Source: UBA935 sp031555615 (GTDB taxonomy: Bacteria > Bacillota > Clostridia > Lachnospirales > Lachnospiraceae). From it: a DNA stretch of 64,000 nucleotides. How positions within the stretch are numbered: position 1 is the first letter of the stretch; each line of letters begins with the position of its first letter. Position numbers and translations under genes: made by a program. The stretch spans positions 124,001 through 188,000 of the forward strand of contig JAVBUF010000005.1 in NCBI GenBank assembly GCA_031555615.1, given 5' to 3'. This document shows positions 32,481 through 41,632 of this stretch, piece after piece. Below the pieces are notes generated by a model, which saw nothing but the letters and a program-made list of their open reading frames with translations, did no database searches and had not been told where the DNA came from.

Positions 32481-33314
32481 ATGAGGACAATAAAAGAAGT
32501 ATCGGAGATTACCGGCGCCAGTATCAGGACACTGAGATATTATGATGAAATCGGATTACTTAAGCCCACAGAGTTATCAGCCGCCGGCTATCGTCTGTAT
32601 GATAAGAAAGAATTGGAAAAAATGCAGGAGATCATGTTCTTTAGAGAATTGGAAGTACCATTGGAAGAAATTAAAGAAATTATGGAAAATCCCAATTATG
32701 ACAAAAAACAGGCCTTATTGGTGCAAAGATCCCTGCTGGAGCGTAAACGTGACCGATTAAACGGGATTATTCAGTTAATAACTGATGTAATGGAGGGAAT
32801 TAATACAATGAGTTTTGAAAACTTTATGGATAATGATATCCAAGTGATAATCGAAAATATGCGTAATGGAGTATCTCAGGAACAGTTTGATGATTTTATT
32901 CAAAAGTATGGCGGCGGCAGCGTGGAAGCCTATGAGCAAAATCTGCTGGAGGCATTAAATGATGAGAAAACAAAAGCATCTATGCTGAAATGGTACGGTG
33001 GTAAAGAAAAAGTGATTGAGGGGCATAAGCCCATTCCTGATATGGAAGAACTGCGGGTTCAATTTGATCAAGCCCATAAAGACTTTTATGCCAATAAGGA
33101 ACATGCAGGAAATACGGAAGAGAAATATTTAGTGGCCAAGTTAGCCGAACTTTATCAGCAAATGCTGAATATGGACAATGCCAGAAATTTTTTGCTTGAT
33201 CTGGCCAAAGAGTATTTGGAAAACAGTAAAATAGCAGAAGCCCAGGATGACCAATACGGACAGGGAGCGACACAGTATATGGCGGAAGCGATACAGCGCT
33301 ATTATGGTGTTTAA
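32481..33314 (+). CDS. MerR-family regulator with TipAS-like drug-binding domain
   Basis: The 277-residue protein has an N-terminal MerR winged helix (RTIKEVSEITGASIRTLRYY), a dimerisation coiled coil (about residues 75-110) and a C-terminal TipAS-type domain (about 140-277) of the kind that binds thiopeptide antibiotics. ATG follows AAAGGAGG. The promoter at 32430 has the MerR spacing. The effector is inferred from the family only. Genes it might control are not obvious beyond itself. Confidence 0.9.
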   Translation: MRTIKEVSEITGASIRTLRYYDEIGLLKPTELSAAGYRLYDKKELEKMQEIMFFRELEVPLEEIKEIMENPNYDKKQALLVQRSLLERKRDRLNGIIQLITDVMEGINTMSFENFMDNDIQVIIENMRNGVSQEQFDDFIQKYGGGSVEAYEQNLLEALNDEKTKASMLKWYGGKEKVIEGHKPIPDMEELRVQFDQAHKDFYANKEHAGNTEEKYLVAKLAELYQQMLNMDNARNFLLDLAKEYLENSKIAEAQDDQYGQGATQYMAEAIQRYYGV

Positions 33315-33343
33315 GCAATCAAACGATCCAATATTTAGAAGAG

Positions 33344-33391
33344 AAACTGTCACCGCAAACTTTTTTCTAAAAAAGCTTGCGGTGGCAGTTT
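33344..33391. terminator. Long hairpin after the MerR gene
   Basis: AAACTGTCACCGCAA (33344-33358) pairs with TTGCGGTGGCAGTTT (33377-33391) with one mismatch, and the stem continues inward through CTTTTTT and AAAAAAG. No T run follows, so it may act as a processing or two-way stop signal rather than a classic terminator. Confidence 0.55.
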
Positions 33392-33445
33392 GCGTAAACA
33401 GTCTGTTAATATAATATTGTATTAAAATATGATAGGAAAGGAAAA

Positions 33446-33525
33446 ATGATTTATGGGCACTCCCGTTCATTTTGCGTAGCAAAGGCTATTGCAAATAAAA
33501 AATAGAATCGTAATAGCCTTTGCAG
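33446..33525 (+). promoter_or_regulatory. Leader peptide/hairpin upstream of the DUF1062 gene
   Basis: An ORF from ATG 33446 to TAG 33503-33505 encodes MIYGHSRSFCVAKAIANKK, and a second in-frame-shifted ORF (33453-33479) encodes MGTPVHFA. Downstream codons form a hairpin of GCAAAGGCTATT with AATAGCCTTTGC. The arrangement parallels 31944-32040. Ribosome position on the short ORF could decide hairpin formation. Confidence 0.5.
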
Positions 33526-33552
33526 ATCCCCATTGATAAGAGGAGATGCAAA

Positions 33553-34104
33553 ATGAGCTATTTAACAACTACATATAGAATTCTACCCCGAGGATCGTAC
33601 AAAATCATCCGGAACTGTTCCGGATGCGGAGGGAAAAGCACTTACCAAAACACCCGGAACTTTCGCGTCAATGCCAATGGCAACCGAATTGATGTATGGT
33701 TGATTTACCAATGCGAAAAGTGCCGTCATACCTATAATCTGACAGTTTATGAACGGGTAAGACCAACCTTTATCGCAGCGGAAGAATACGCTCTTTTTCT
33801 GGCCAACGATAGGGAGCTGGCACAAAAATACGGAACGGACAGGCAATTGTTTGTCAAAAATAAAGCCCAAATCGATGGAAATGATATGGATTACCAATTG
33901 ATTCAGGAAGAAATAATAGAAACGCAGTCAAAAATAATAATTGAGAATCCCTATGATTTAAAAATCAGGACCGATAAGGTAATGGCTGAGTTACTGGGGA
34001 TCACCAGAAGCAGGATCAAGCAACTGGAAAAGAGCGGCCTGATAATATATGGGCAGAATTATCTGGGAAGGCAGACGGAAATCATAATCAAAGAACATAT
34101 CTAA
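33553..34104 (+). CDS. DUF1062 protein with zinc-ribbon-like cysteines
   Basis: The 183-residue protein has two Cys pairs, NCSGCGGK (near residue 18) and QCEKCRH (near 54), suggesting a zinc ribbon. A C-terminal segment, AELLGITRSRIKQLEKSGLI, resembles a DNA-binding helix-turn-helix. ATG at 33553 is seven bases after AGAGGAG. The family is uncharacterised but is widespread in Clostridia and Bacilli. It converges with the XRE gene, overlapping it by four bases. Confidence 0.82.
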   Translation: MSYLTTTYRILPRGSYKIIRNCSGCGGKSTYQNTRNFRVNANGNRIDVWLIYQCEKCRHTYNLTVYERVRPTFIAAEEYALFLANDRELAQKYGTDRQLFVKNKAQIDGNDMDYQLIQEEIIETQSKIIIENPYDLKIRTDKVMAELLGITRSRIKQLEKSGLIIYGQNYLGRQTEIIIKEHI

Positions 34105-35135
34105 TTGCCAATCAATTCCTGCCAGCGTTGATTTTTCTTCATATAATCATAGGTCTCTTCATCCCGGAAACAAGCCAGCAGCTTTTCCCGTAATCCGGCT
34201 ATAAACCCCGGGTCAAGTTCTTTAAAATTCATGTGTGCATACAGGGGAGAATTGGTGTAATCACACATTTTATCAATATTGGCAAGTATTTCTTCCATTG
34301 TCATGATCGTAACATCCATGTCCTTCTCGGCTGTGGCCAATTCAAGCTTACAGGCAGCTTCCTGATATTTTCCCATATCAAAGAGGTTTGCCAGTTTGCT
34401 TTGTTTTTCCATAAGCATATGAGCCTTTTCGCTGTCATTATCCTCCATTGCCAGCATAAAAATACTGTGAAAGACCATATTCATCATCTGGCAGCCGGAA
34501 AACAATAATTCTTCATAAGCCTTATAGGCTTCCTTTATACGGTTTGTTTTGCTGTAAATTAAGGCTTGCTTGTGCTTCTTCTCCGGGTTTTCAGAGGAAA
34601 AGTATTGCAAATATTCTTCGGCTTTTTGGTATTCGTTTTTTCTAAAATAAAATCCAAATAAAGAATCGGCAGCAGTTTTCCTGATATTTTCATCATTACT
34701 TTCTAAGGCCCGGGAATAGCAGTTCATGATATAACCTTCATATTTTTCCGCATCCGGGATATTTTGGACGAAACGCTGCGCATCTAAAATCACGGCAAGC
34801 TGCCAAATCAGCTGGTCGCAATTGGGATATTGTTGGATTTTTGCTTTAGCCCATTGAAATGCTTCTTCATAAGGTTTTTCTTTTAGCAGAGTGTCGATTT
34901 CATAAATAATACCGTTTATCCCATCAGCAGTCAGTTCTTCCTGAAAAGACAACAGCGTGTCCAATGTGATGCCCAGCAATCTGGCAATAGGTGTCAATAG
35001 CATGATATCCGGTTGTGAAACGCCGTTCTCCCACTTATTAACCGCCGGCGCGGTAACCCCCAGGCGATTGGCCATTTCTTCCTGTGTCATACTTTTTCTT
35101 TTGCGATGTTCTCGTATTATTTCACCGATATGCAT
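34101..35135 (-). CDS. XRE-family regulator with TPR-like C-terminal domain
   Basis: The 344-residue protein has an N-terminal Cro/C1 helix-turn-helix (MTQEEMANRLGVTAPAVNKW, about residues 16-35). About 270 helical residues follow with TPR-like repeats, for example RIKEAYKAYEELLFSGCQM. Similar architectures bind signalling peptides or sense metabolites, though no ligand can be named. ATG follows GGAGATTTT. Transcribed divergently from the cellulase gene. Confidence 0.88.
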   Translation of the reverse strand: MHIGEIIREHRKRKSMTQEEMANRLGVTAPAVNKWENGVSQPDIMLLTPIARLLGITLDTLLSFQEELTADGINGIIYEIDTLLKEKPYEEAFQWAKAKIQQYPNCDQLIWQLAVILDAQRFVQNIPDAEKYEGYIMNCYSRALESNDENIRKTAADSLFGFYFRKNEYQKAEEYLQYFSSENPEKKHKQALIYSKTNRIKEAYKAYEELLFSGCQMMNMVFHSIFMLAMEDNDSEKAHMLMEKQSKLANLFDMGKYQEAACKLELATAEKDMDVTIMTMEEILANIDKMCDYTNSPLYAHMNFKELDPGFIAGLREKLLACFRDEETYDYMKKNQRWQELIGN

Positions 35136-35382
35136 ATAAAAATCTCCTGACTATCATTCATTAAGAGGTGCTTCCTGTTTAAATCATATCAGGAAACGTT
35201 AGGTCTAACAACTGAATATAAATTAATTATTTCTCAAATAACTTAACCGTTATTTATGATACATTACTAATTATTTGTAGTATACTGATGATAAAGGGCG
35301 ATACGGAGTGTGGAAAGTTCCAGGGAAAATAAAGAAAAGGAGCCGTGCAGAGCATGCCATATGCACGGGTATAATCAGGAAG

Positions 35383-36699
35383 ATGAAAAAACAAGCAGGC
35401 TTAGTTTGGGTCGGTATTATAGCAATAGCAATGCTGTTTGGAGGGTGCGGTGGAAAACAGCCGGTGACTTCGGGTGCATCGGAACAGATGGAAGCAGAAG
35501 CGTCAGAAACTCCAGCCAGTGAGGCGGAAAACAGTCAGATGAAAAGCAGTGAGACGAGAAATGGTGAGATAGAAAGTAGTGAGATAGAAAGTAGTGAGAC
35601 AGCAAGTGCGACAGAAAGCGATATGACTGGAGTACCCACGGAAAAGAACATAAACCCCGAAATGGAAGCACTGACCGCCAGGGAAGTGGTGGGACAGATG
35701 AAACTGGGCTGGAATCTGGGCAATACCATGGATGTGCAAAAGTCCGGTGCTGCCCCAACGCTTTCGCCCCAGATTTGGGAAACCGGCTGGGGAAATCCGG
35801 TGACTAATCCGGAGTTGATTGATGCAGTAATGAACAAGGGTTTTAATGTAATCAGGATTCCCATAACCTGGAATGATCATTTGCTGGTAAATGAAGATTA
35901 TCGGATTGCTGACAGCTGGATGGAACGGGTTCAGGAAATCGTGGATTATGCTTATGATCAGGGCGCTTATGTTATCATCAATGCGCATCATGAAAGCTGG
36001 TACGATCCCTACTATGATAATGAGGAACAGGCAGCCGCGATTCTGGAAGCAGTTTGGAGTCAGATTGCCCGGCGTTTTCAGAACTATGATGAACATTTAT
36101 TATTTGAAGGAATGAATGAACCCCGGAAAGTGGGGACTGCTGTGGAGTGGAATGGCGGAGATCAGGAAGGCTGGGAGGTCGTTAACCGTCTGAATACCAT
36201 TTTCGTGCAAACCATCCGTAATGCCGGCGGTAATAATCCCTACCGTATATTGATGATCCCCGGCTATGCCGCCAATTGCTGGGAAGGTATCAAACATCTG
36301 GAGGTACCGGCGGGGGATAACAAAATTGCCGTATCGGTGCATGCCTATGAACCTTACGCCTTTGCCCTGGATGTTAACGGCAGAGGCAATTGGAATCAGG
36401 ACACCGCCAATATTGATATGATCATGAAATCACTGGATGATTTATTTATATCCAAGGGCATCCCCGTTGTTATCGGAGAATTCGGCGCCATGTATAAGTC
36501 GGCTGAAGGAAACGAAGAGGACCGCGGCCAATGGGCCCAATATTATGTCCATGCCGCCAAAGAACGGAACATTCCCTGTATTTGGTGGGATAATGGTGCT
36601 TTCACGGGATCAGGTGAACTGTTTGGACTGATCAACCGCAATACTTGTGAATGGCAATATCCGCTGGTGGTGGAAGGTCTGTTGAAGGGGGTTAAATAA
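35383..36699 (+). CDS. GH5 endoglucanase-type lipoprotein
   Basis: The 438-residue protein has a lipoprotein signal with Cys in MLFGGCGG (near residue 22), a Ser/Glu/Thr-rich linker (about 35-85) and a GH5 domain (about 95-438). GH5 marks are MKLGWNLGNTMD, INAHHESWYD, the acid/base Glu in LFEGMNEPR and the nucleophile Glu in VVIGEFGAMY. It is expected to cut cellulose or related beta-glucans at the cell surface. ATG at 35383 follows CAGGAAG; the longer frame from 35308 would mask the signal peptide. Confidence 0.92.
   Translation: MKKQAGLVWVGIIAIAMLFGGCGGKQPVTSGASEQMEAEASETPASEAENSQMKSSETRNGEIESSEIESSETASATESDMTGVPTEKNINPEMEALTAREVVGQMKLGWNLGNTMDVQKSGAAPTLSPQIWETGWGNPVTNPELIDAVMNKGFNVIRIPITWNDHLLVNEDYRIADSWMERVQEIVDYAYDQGAYVIINAHHESWYDPYYDNEEQAAAILEAVWSQIARRFQNYDEHLLFEGMNEPRKVGTAVEWNGGDQEGWEVVNRLNTIFVQTIRNAGGNNPYRILMIPGYAANCWEGIKHLEVPAGDNKIAVSVHAYEPYAFALDVNGRGNWNQDTANIDMIMKSLDDLFISKGIPVVIGEFGAMYKSAEGNEEDRGQWAQYYVHAAKERNIPCIWWDNGAFTGSGELFGLINRNTCEWQYPLVVEGLLKGVK
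35564..35600 (+). repeat. 15-bp tandem repeat in the cellulase linker
   Basis: GTGAGATAGAAAGTA occurs twice in tandem and decays at the third copy, encoding the repeating E-I-E-S-S part of the surface linker. Such repeats can change in length. Confidence 0.65.
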
Positions 36700-36738
36700 A
36701 TACATTAATAATACGATGCAACCGGCTTTGCAACGAAT

Positions 36739-36787
36739 AGTTGCGGGATTTCAAGCCGAAATATGTGGCGCAACTGCCTCTCTTTTT
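36739..36787 (+). terminator. Possible terminator after the cellulase gene
   Basis: AGTTGCG (36739-36745) pairs with CGCAACT (36769-36775), followed after a short gap by a T run from 36781. The loop is long (23 bases), so confidence is moderate. Confidence 0.5.
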
Positions 36788-36852
36788 TTATGCTAAGGCC
36801 AGATGATTTGGAGTTTCCTAATCACTGAAAATAAAAAAGGAGAGGTTTTTAA

Positions 36853-38094
36853 ATGAAAGATTATTTATGGAAAAAAGATTTTACCCTGGTAGTAATAGGA
36901 CAGATCATATCGGTTATGGGTTCGGCGGTATTGCGGTTCGCCCTGAATCTGTATGTTTTGGACATAACCGGAAGAGCGGATATATTTGCCCTGGTAGTTG
37001 CGGTTTCGGCCATTCCCGGGATTATATTCTCGCCTGTGGGGGGTGCCATTTCCGACCGCTTTAACCGAAGAGACTTAATGGTGATTTTTGATTTCTTAAG
37101 CAGTTTTGTTGTATTGTTTTTAATCCTTCTATTATGGAAGGGAAAAGCAGAGGTTATTTATATCGGCATCATAATGGCCATTCTGTCGTTAATCAGCGCA
37201 GTGTATCAGCCCACTGTACAGGCAAGTATTCCGGTGCTTTCTTCGGAACAAAATCTAACCCAGGCCAATGGCATTGTCAGCGGTGTCGGTGCGTTATCGG
37301 GACTCATGGGACCGGTGCTGGGAAGTGTGCTTTATGGTTTTCTGGGCATTAAGATATTGGTGGTGATCAGCTGTGCAATGTTTGCGGCTTCGGCAGTTAT
37401 GGAAATATTTATTAAGATCCCCTTTTCCAAGCCCAAACAAACCAGTCATATTGTGGTTGAGATATGGCAGGATATGAAAAAGGGCATCAGCTATATGGTG
37501 CGGGATAATATTTATATTTTAAAAACCATAGCGGTTGCTGCGCTGCTCAATATGTTTCTGTCAGCTTTTTTTATCATTGGCGTACCCTATATTCTGCGGT
37601 TTGTTATGAAGAGCAGTGACTTGATGTATGGAGCCGGGATGAGCCTGATCCAGATCAGCAGTATCCTGGGTGCCCTGCTGGTGGGTATTCTGACCAAAAA
37701 AACAACCATCGAAAAGTTGTATCGATGGCTGTTTGCAACGGCGATGCTGCTTCTTCCCATGGCAGCGGCGGTTACACCGATGATGCTGGGGCTGGGGCAT
37801 TGGCCGTCATTTATTCTCTTTTTTCTCTTTGGCAGCATGATTATTATGATAGCCTCTATTATGTCCATATTTATTATTACCATAGTGCAAAAAGAAACTC
37901 CTAATGAAATGCTGGGAAAAGTAATGGCTATCGTTATGGCGGTTGCGCAATGTGTGGCTCCGGTGGGTCAAATCATGTACGGCAGCCTGTTTGAAAAATT
38001 CAGTGGGGCCCCCTATATACCGGTTTTATTTGGGGGGATGGCAACAGCCATCATAGCCTTTATCGGCAAAAAATTACTGCAAAGACAATCATAA
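36853..38094 (+). CDS. MFS transporter, macrolide-efflux-like (MefA/DHA3 type)
   Basis: The 413-residue protein has about twelve membrane segments and the DHA3-type N-terminus (IGQIISVMGSAVLRFALNLY) with the loop motif GGAISDRFNRRDLM between helices 2 and 3. The family includes macrolide and other drug exporters driven by the proton gradient. ATG follows AAAGGAGAGG. The substrate is unknown. It converges with the FtsH-like gene. Confidence 0.88.
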   Translation: MKDYLWKKDFTLVVIGQIISVMGSAVLRFALNLYVLDITGRADIFALVVAVSAIPGIIFSPVGGAISDRFNRRDLMVIFDFLSSFVVLFLILLLWKGKAEVIYIGIIMAILSLISAVYQPTVQASIPVLSSEQNLTQANGIVSGVGALSGLMGPVLGSVLYGFLGIKILVVISCAMFAASAVMEIFIKIPFSKPKQTSHIVVEIWQDMKKGISYMVRDNIYILKTIAVAALLNMFLSAFFIIGVPYILRFVMKSSDLMYGAGMSLIQISSILGALLVGILTKKTTIEKLYRWLFATAMLLLPMAAAVTPMMLGLGHWPSFILFFLFGSMIIMIASIMSIFIITIVQKETPNEMLGKVMAIVMAVAQCVAPVGQIMYGSLFEKFSGAPYIPVLFGGMATAIIAFIGKKLLQRQS

Positions 38095-38112
38095 AACTCT
38101 GCAACGGCATCG

Positions 38113-39831
38113 TTAACCGCAAAGGGCATCAATATCACTGCCGTTTAAGGTTTCCCTTTCCAGCAGGGCAGTGGCAATGGTCTGTAAAGACTGCATATTT
38201 GCATTAAGCTCCTCCTTGGTTTCTTCATAAAGACGATTGATCCTGTCACGGCTGCGATCCAGCAAGGCAGAATCAGGGCCGGATTGCAGCCCGTTGCTGT
38301 TAAAGATACCAAATTCATTATCCATACCATAAACCGAGATATATTCCATCATGTGGCCGGAAACCTTTTCAATATCATTTCCGGCACCGGTGGTAATATC
38401 ATCCTTGCCGAAGATCAGTTCCTCGCTGGCCCGGCCGGCCAGCAGAACCTTCATGTTGGCCAGCATTTTCTGCCTGGTCATATACATGGAATCCTTGGGT
38501 ATGCTTAAGGCAAACCCTCCGGCCCCTCTGGTACTGGGAATAATCGTAACCTTGGAAATATAAGAATCGGGCAGCAGCAGTCTGGTAATCAGGGCATGGC
38601 CGGCTTCATGGTAAGCGGTCACTTTCCGGTCCTGCTCTGTAATAAAACTGGTATCGGATTTTTCCGCACCGGCAATTACGGTAAAAAAGGCCTTGTCGAT
38701 GTGAGTCTGCCCGATGGTCTTCTGATCTTCGTTGGCAGCAAAAATTGCCGCTTCATTTAACAGATTTTCCAGCATTGCCCCGCTGAAGGACACAGTGGAT
38801 TTAGCCAGAGCTTCCATATCAACGGTTTCATCTAATGGTTTTTGGGTGGCATGAAGTTCCAGAATCTTCTTTCGGGCATTGACATCCGGCAGCCCGATTT
38901 CTACCAGACGGTCAAACCGCCCCGGTCTGGTAAGGGCATCATCCAGAGTATCCAGGCGGTTGGTAGCGGCAATCACCACCACACCATCCCGTTCATGAAA
39001 ACCGGACATCTCGGTCAAAAGGGCATTTAAAGTCTGATCCCGTTCGTCATGACTGGCACCCGGCTGCTTACTTCTTTTTTTTCCAATGGCATCTATCTCA
39101 TCAATAAAGATCACGGCCTTCTCGGATTTTTTGGCAGTCTGAAAAAGCTCCCGGACCCGGCTGGCACCCACCCCTACATAGGTCTGCATGAAGTCGGAAC
39201 CACTCATGGCATAAAAGGGAACACCAGCCTCTCCGGCAATGGCTTTTGCCATCAAAGTCTTACCGGTTCCCGGGGGACCGTAAAATAGGATACCTCTGGG
39301 CATCCGGGCACCCACATCGGCATATTTATCCGGGTTCCGGATGAAGGCGATCATATCCGCCACCATTGCTTTGGCCTCCGCATTACCGGCTACATCCTCC
39401 AGCATCAGCGTCAGAGCCTCACTCTTCCTGCTGGCATTTTGAATCAGGCTGCCCCTGGTCTTACTCCGGTAAAAGAAAATTCCAACCCCTGAAAGAATCA
39501 GGATAAACAATATCTGAACCGGTGAGGAAGCAGCTTGCGAATCCTGATAAATAACCGGAATCTGATGGGATAGAAGAAAATCAAAAATTTCCGCAGATTG
39601 TGGATTGGGTACTTTGTAAACAGTAGGGTCACCGGATAAGCGAATCTGGAGAACATTACTGTTTTCTCCGACGGTTACCTGCTCTACCTGATTTTGTCCG
39701 GCAAAATCAATAAAATCATTATAAGAGATAGTCTGGCGGTCATTTGATAAAAAGAAATGTGCCCACCATAAGGCCAGTACCGTCAGTGTCAGTACGATTG
39801 CATATTTGATATATTTTGGTTTGATTGGCAT
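38113..39831 (-). CDS. ftsH: FtsH-type ATP-dependent zinc metalloprotease
   Basis: The 572-residue protein has two N-terminal membrane helices (about 9-28 and 103-122) around a small outer domain, then an AAA module (Walker A GPPGTGKT near residue 184, Walker B VIFIDEIDAIG, the second region NRLDTLDDALTRPGRFD) and an M41 peptidase with HEAGH near residue 408. FtsH degrades membrane and regulatory proteins. It is shorter than the usual 600-700 residues because the C-terminal tail after LLERETLNGSD is minimal. It may be a second, specialised copy. ATG follows GGAGAGGG. Confidence 0.92.
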   Translation of the reverse strand: MPIKPKYIKYAIVLTLTVLALWWAHFFLSNDRQTISYNDFIDFAGQNQVEQVTVGENSNVLQIRLSGDPTVYKVPNPQSAEIFDFLLSHQIPVIYQDSQAASSPVQILFILILSGVGIFFYRSKTRGSLIQNASRKSEALTLMLEDVAGNAEAKAMVADMIAFIRNPDKYADVGARMPRGILFYGPPGTGKTLMAKAIAGEAGVPFYAMSGSDFMQTYVGVGASRVRELFQTAKKSEKAVIFIDEIDAIGKKRSKQPGASHDERDQTLNALLTEMSGFHERDGVVVIAATNRLDTLDDALTRPGRFDRLVEIGLPDVNARKKILELHATQKPLDETVDMEALAKSTVSFSGAMLENLLNEAAIFAANEDQKTIGQTHIDKAFFTVIAGAEKSDTSFITEQDRKVTAYHEAGHALITRLLLPDSYISKVTIIPSTRGAGGFALSIPKDSMYMTRQKMLANMKVLLAGRASEELIFGKDDITTGAGNDIEKVSGHMMEYISVYGMDNEFGIFNSNGLQSGPDSALLDRSRDRINRLYEETKEELNANMQSLQTIATALLERETLNGSDIDALCG

Positions 39832-40017
39832 AGGAACACCCTCTCCGATATTCTGTAAGAATATTGTTATGTTAACTATAATGAACTGTTAAAACCATAA
39901 CATTTTCACCGGAAAAATACCATGTATAAAATTTGGTAAAATCAATTGTTTTGGGGGAAATCTTGTGATAAGATATTATCAATCGTCTAATTACATCTAA
40001 TGAAAAGGAGCTTTATT

Positions 40018-40698
40018 ATGAAACATGTGTATGAAGGTAAGACCAAGACTGTTTATGAATTAGAAAATGGTAATTATTTGTTAAAATTTAAAGATGATGT
40101 GACCGGAGCAGATGGTAAATTCGACCCCGGCGCCAATTCCGTAGGATTGACCATCGAAGGAATGGGACAAGGTGGTTTGAAACTCACCACTCACTTTTTT
40201 AAGCTTTTACAGGAAAAAGGAATCAAGACCCATTTTATCAGCTCTGATATTGCCGAAAGTACCATGGAAGTATTGCCGGCTACTCCTTTCGGCAACGGAA
40301 TCGAAGTAATCTGCCGTTTCAAGGCAGTGGGAAGCTTTATGCGCCGTTATGGCCAATATGCTGAGGAAGGACAGGATCTGGATGCCTTTGTGGAAGTGAC
40401 TTTGAAGGATGATGACCGTGAAGATCCCCCCATTACCAAAGATGCACTGTCGATCTTAGGAATACTCACCAACGAGGAATATGAATCCTTAAAGGCGCAG
40501 ACCCAGAAAATCTGCAAGATTGTCAAAGAAGAATTAGCCAATTTCGGCTGTGAGTTGTATGATATTAAGTTAGAATTCGGCAGAAATAACGGAGAGGTTA
40601 TTTTAATTGATGAAATCTCCGGCGGAAATATGCGTGTATATAAAGATGGAAAAATTGTAGATCCGTTGGATATCGTCAAAATTGTGGTTGCAGAATAA
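40018..40698 (+). CDS. purC: Phosphoribosylaminoimidazole-succinocarboxamide synthase
   Basis: The 226-residue enzyme joins aspartate to CAIR using ATP, the eighth step of IMP synthesis. Marks include the ATP-binding VYEGKTKTVYE at the start and the conserved LIDEISGGNMRVYKDG near the end. ATG at 40018 is seven bases after AAAAGGAG; an ATG at 40000 lies inside the ribosome binding region. The length is typical. It stands apart from other pur genes here. Confidence 0.96.
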   Translation: MKHVYEGKTKTVYELENGNYLLKFKDDVTGADGKFDPGANSVGLTIEGMGQGGLKLTTHFFKLLQEKGIKTHFISSDIAESTMEVLPATPFGNGIEVICRFKAVGSFMRRYGQYAEEGQDLDAFVEVTLKDDDREDPPITKDALSILGILTNEEYESLKAQTQKICKIVKEELANFGCELYDIKLEFGRNNGEVILIDEISGGNMRVYKDGKIVDPLDIVKIVVAE

Positions 40699-40700
40699 AA

Positions 40701-41591
40701 CTATGAGGCGTCGCTTTTTTGCGGCGCTTCTTGCTTGGTAAAAAAGTCAACCGCAAGGGTACTGCCAAGAATCAAGGCCCCTCCGACAATCTGTTTAAGA
40801 CCCATGGGTTCTTTTAACAGCAGAGCGGACAAAAGAATGGCTGTCAGCGGGTCGATGTAACTGAACAATGCCGCAGTTTGGCCCTTCAGAGCCCCCAAAC
40901 CGGAAAAGTATAAAAAGTAGGAAAAACCGGTATGGATAATCCCCACTACCAAAAGCAGAAAAATACTTTGGGTGGTGATCAATCCGGTATCTATGGGAGA
41001 AGTCAGAAGTACATAGGGAAAAAGGGAAACCGTAGCAGCCCCCAGTTGGACAATGGTCCGTTCCATATTGGTTACCCGCCGGAAGAACTTATTCAAAAGA
41101 ACCACAGCAGCATAAAAAGCCGCCGCTCCCAGTCCGTAAAGAATACCGGCCAAATCATTGCTGCCCTGTCCGCCGGAACCGGTAATCAGGATGACACCAA
41201 GAAGAGCGGCACCGATGCAGCAGAGCTTAACCGTCGTTAATTTTTCCTTTAAAATCAAGGGAGAAAGCAGCACCACAATTACCGGAGCACAGTAGTAGCA
41301 GATGGTGGCATTGGAGATGCTGGTATACCGGTAGGACTGGAAAAGCAGGATCCAATTGATGCCGATGGCAACACCGGAAAAAATCAAAACCCATAAATCA
41401 GCACGGATTCGCCGGAGAGAAAGTTGTTTGCGGAAGCAAAATACCGATGATAAAAGAAAGAGGCATCCAATAAGGCCTCTTGCCAGAGCGATTTGTGCGG
41501 ATGGAAAAGGAAGCATCCGGACGAAAAGCCCGACACTTCCGAAAATTAACATGGCGGAAATATATTTTATCTTTGCAGTGTTCATAGGCAT
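40701..41591 (-). CDS. EamA/DMT-family transporter
   Basis: The 296-residue membrane protein has ten predicted helices arranged as two EamA repeats (about residues 5-135 and 150-285), with the second-repeat signature SYFLYFSGLGALKGQTAALFSY split across helices. Members export amino acids or metabolites; the substrate is unknown. The first codon directly follows a TATAAT-like -10 on this strand and no ribosome binding site is visible, so the mRNA may be leaderless or begin at the second Met. Confidence 0.88.
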   Translation of the reverse strand: MPMNTAKIKYISAMLIFGSVGLFVRMLPFPSAQIALARGLIGCLFLLSSVFCFRKQLSLRRIRADLWVLIFSGVAIGINWILLFQSYRYTSISNATICYYCAPVIVVLLSPLILKEKLTTVKLCCIGAALLGVILITGSGGQGSNDLAGILYGLGAAAFYAAVVLLNKFFRRVTNMERTIVQLGAATVSLFPYVLLTSPIDTGLITTQSIFLLLVVGIIHTGFSYFLYFSGLGALKGQTAALFSYIDPLTAILLSALLLKEPMGLKQIVGGALILGSTLAVDFFTKQEAPQKSDAS

Positions 41592-41632
41592 ATTATAGCA
41601 TTAAAGAAAAGAAAAGCAATCAGGAAAATAAT

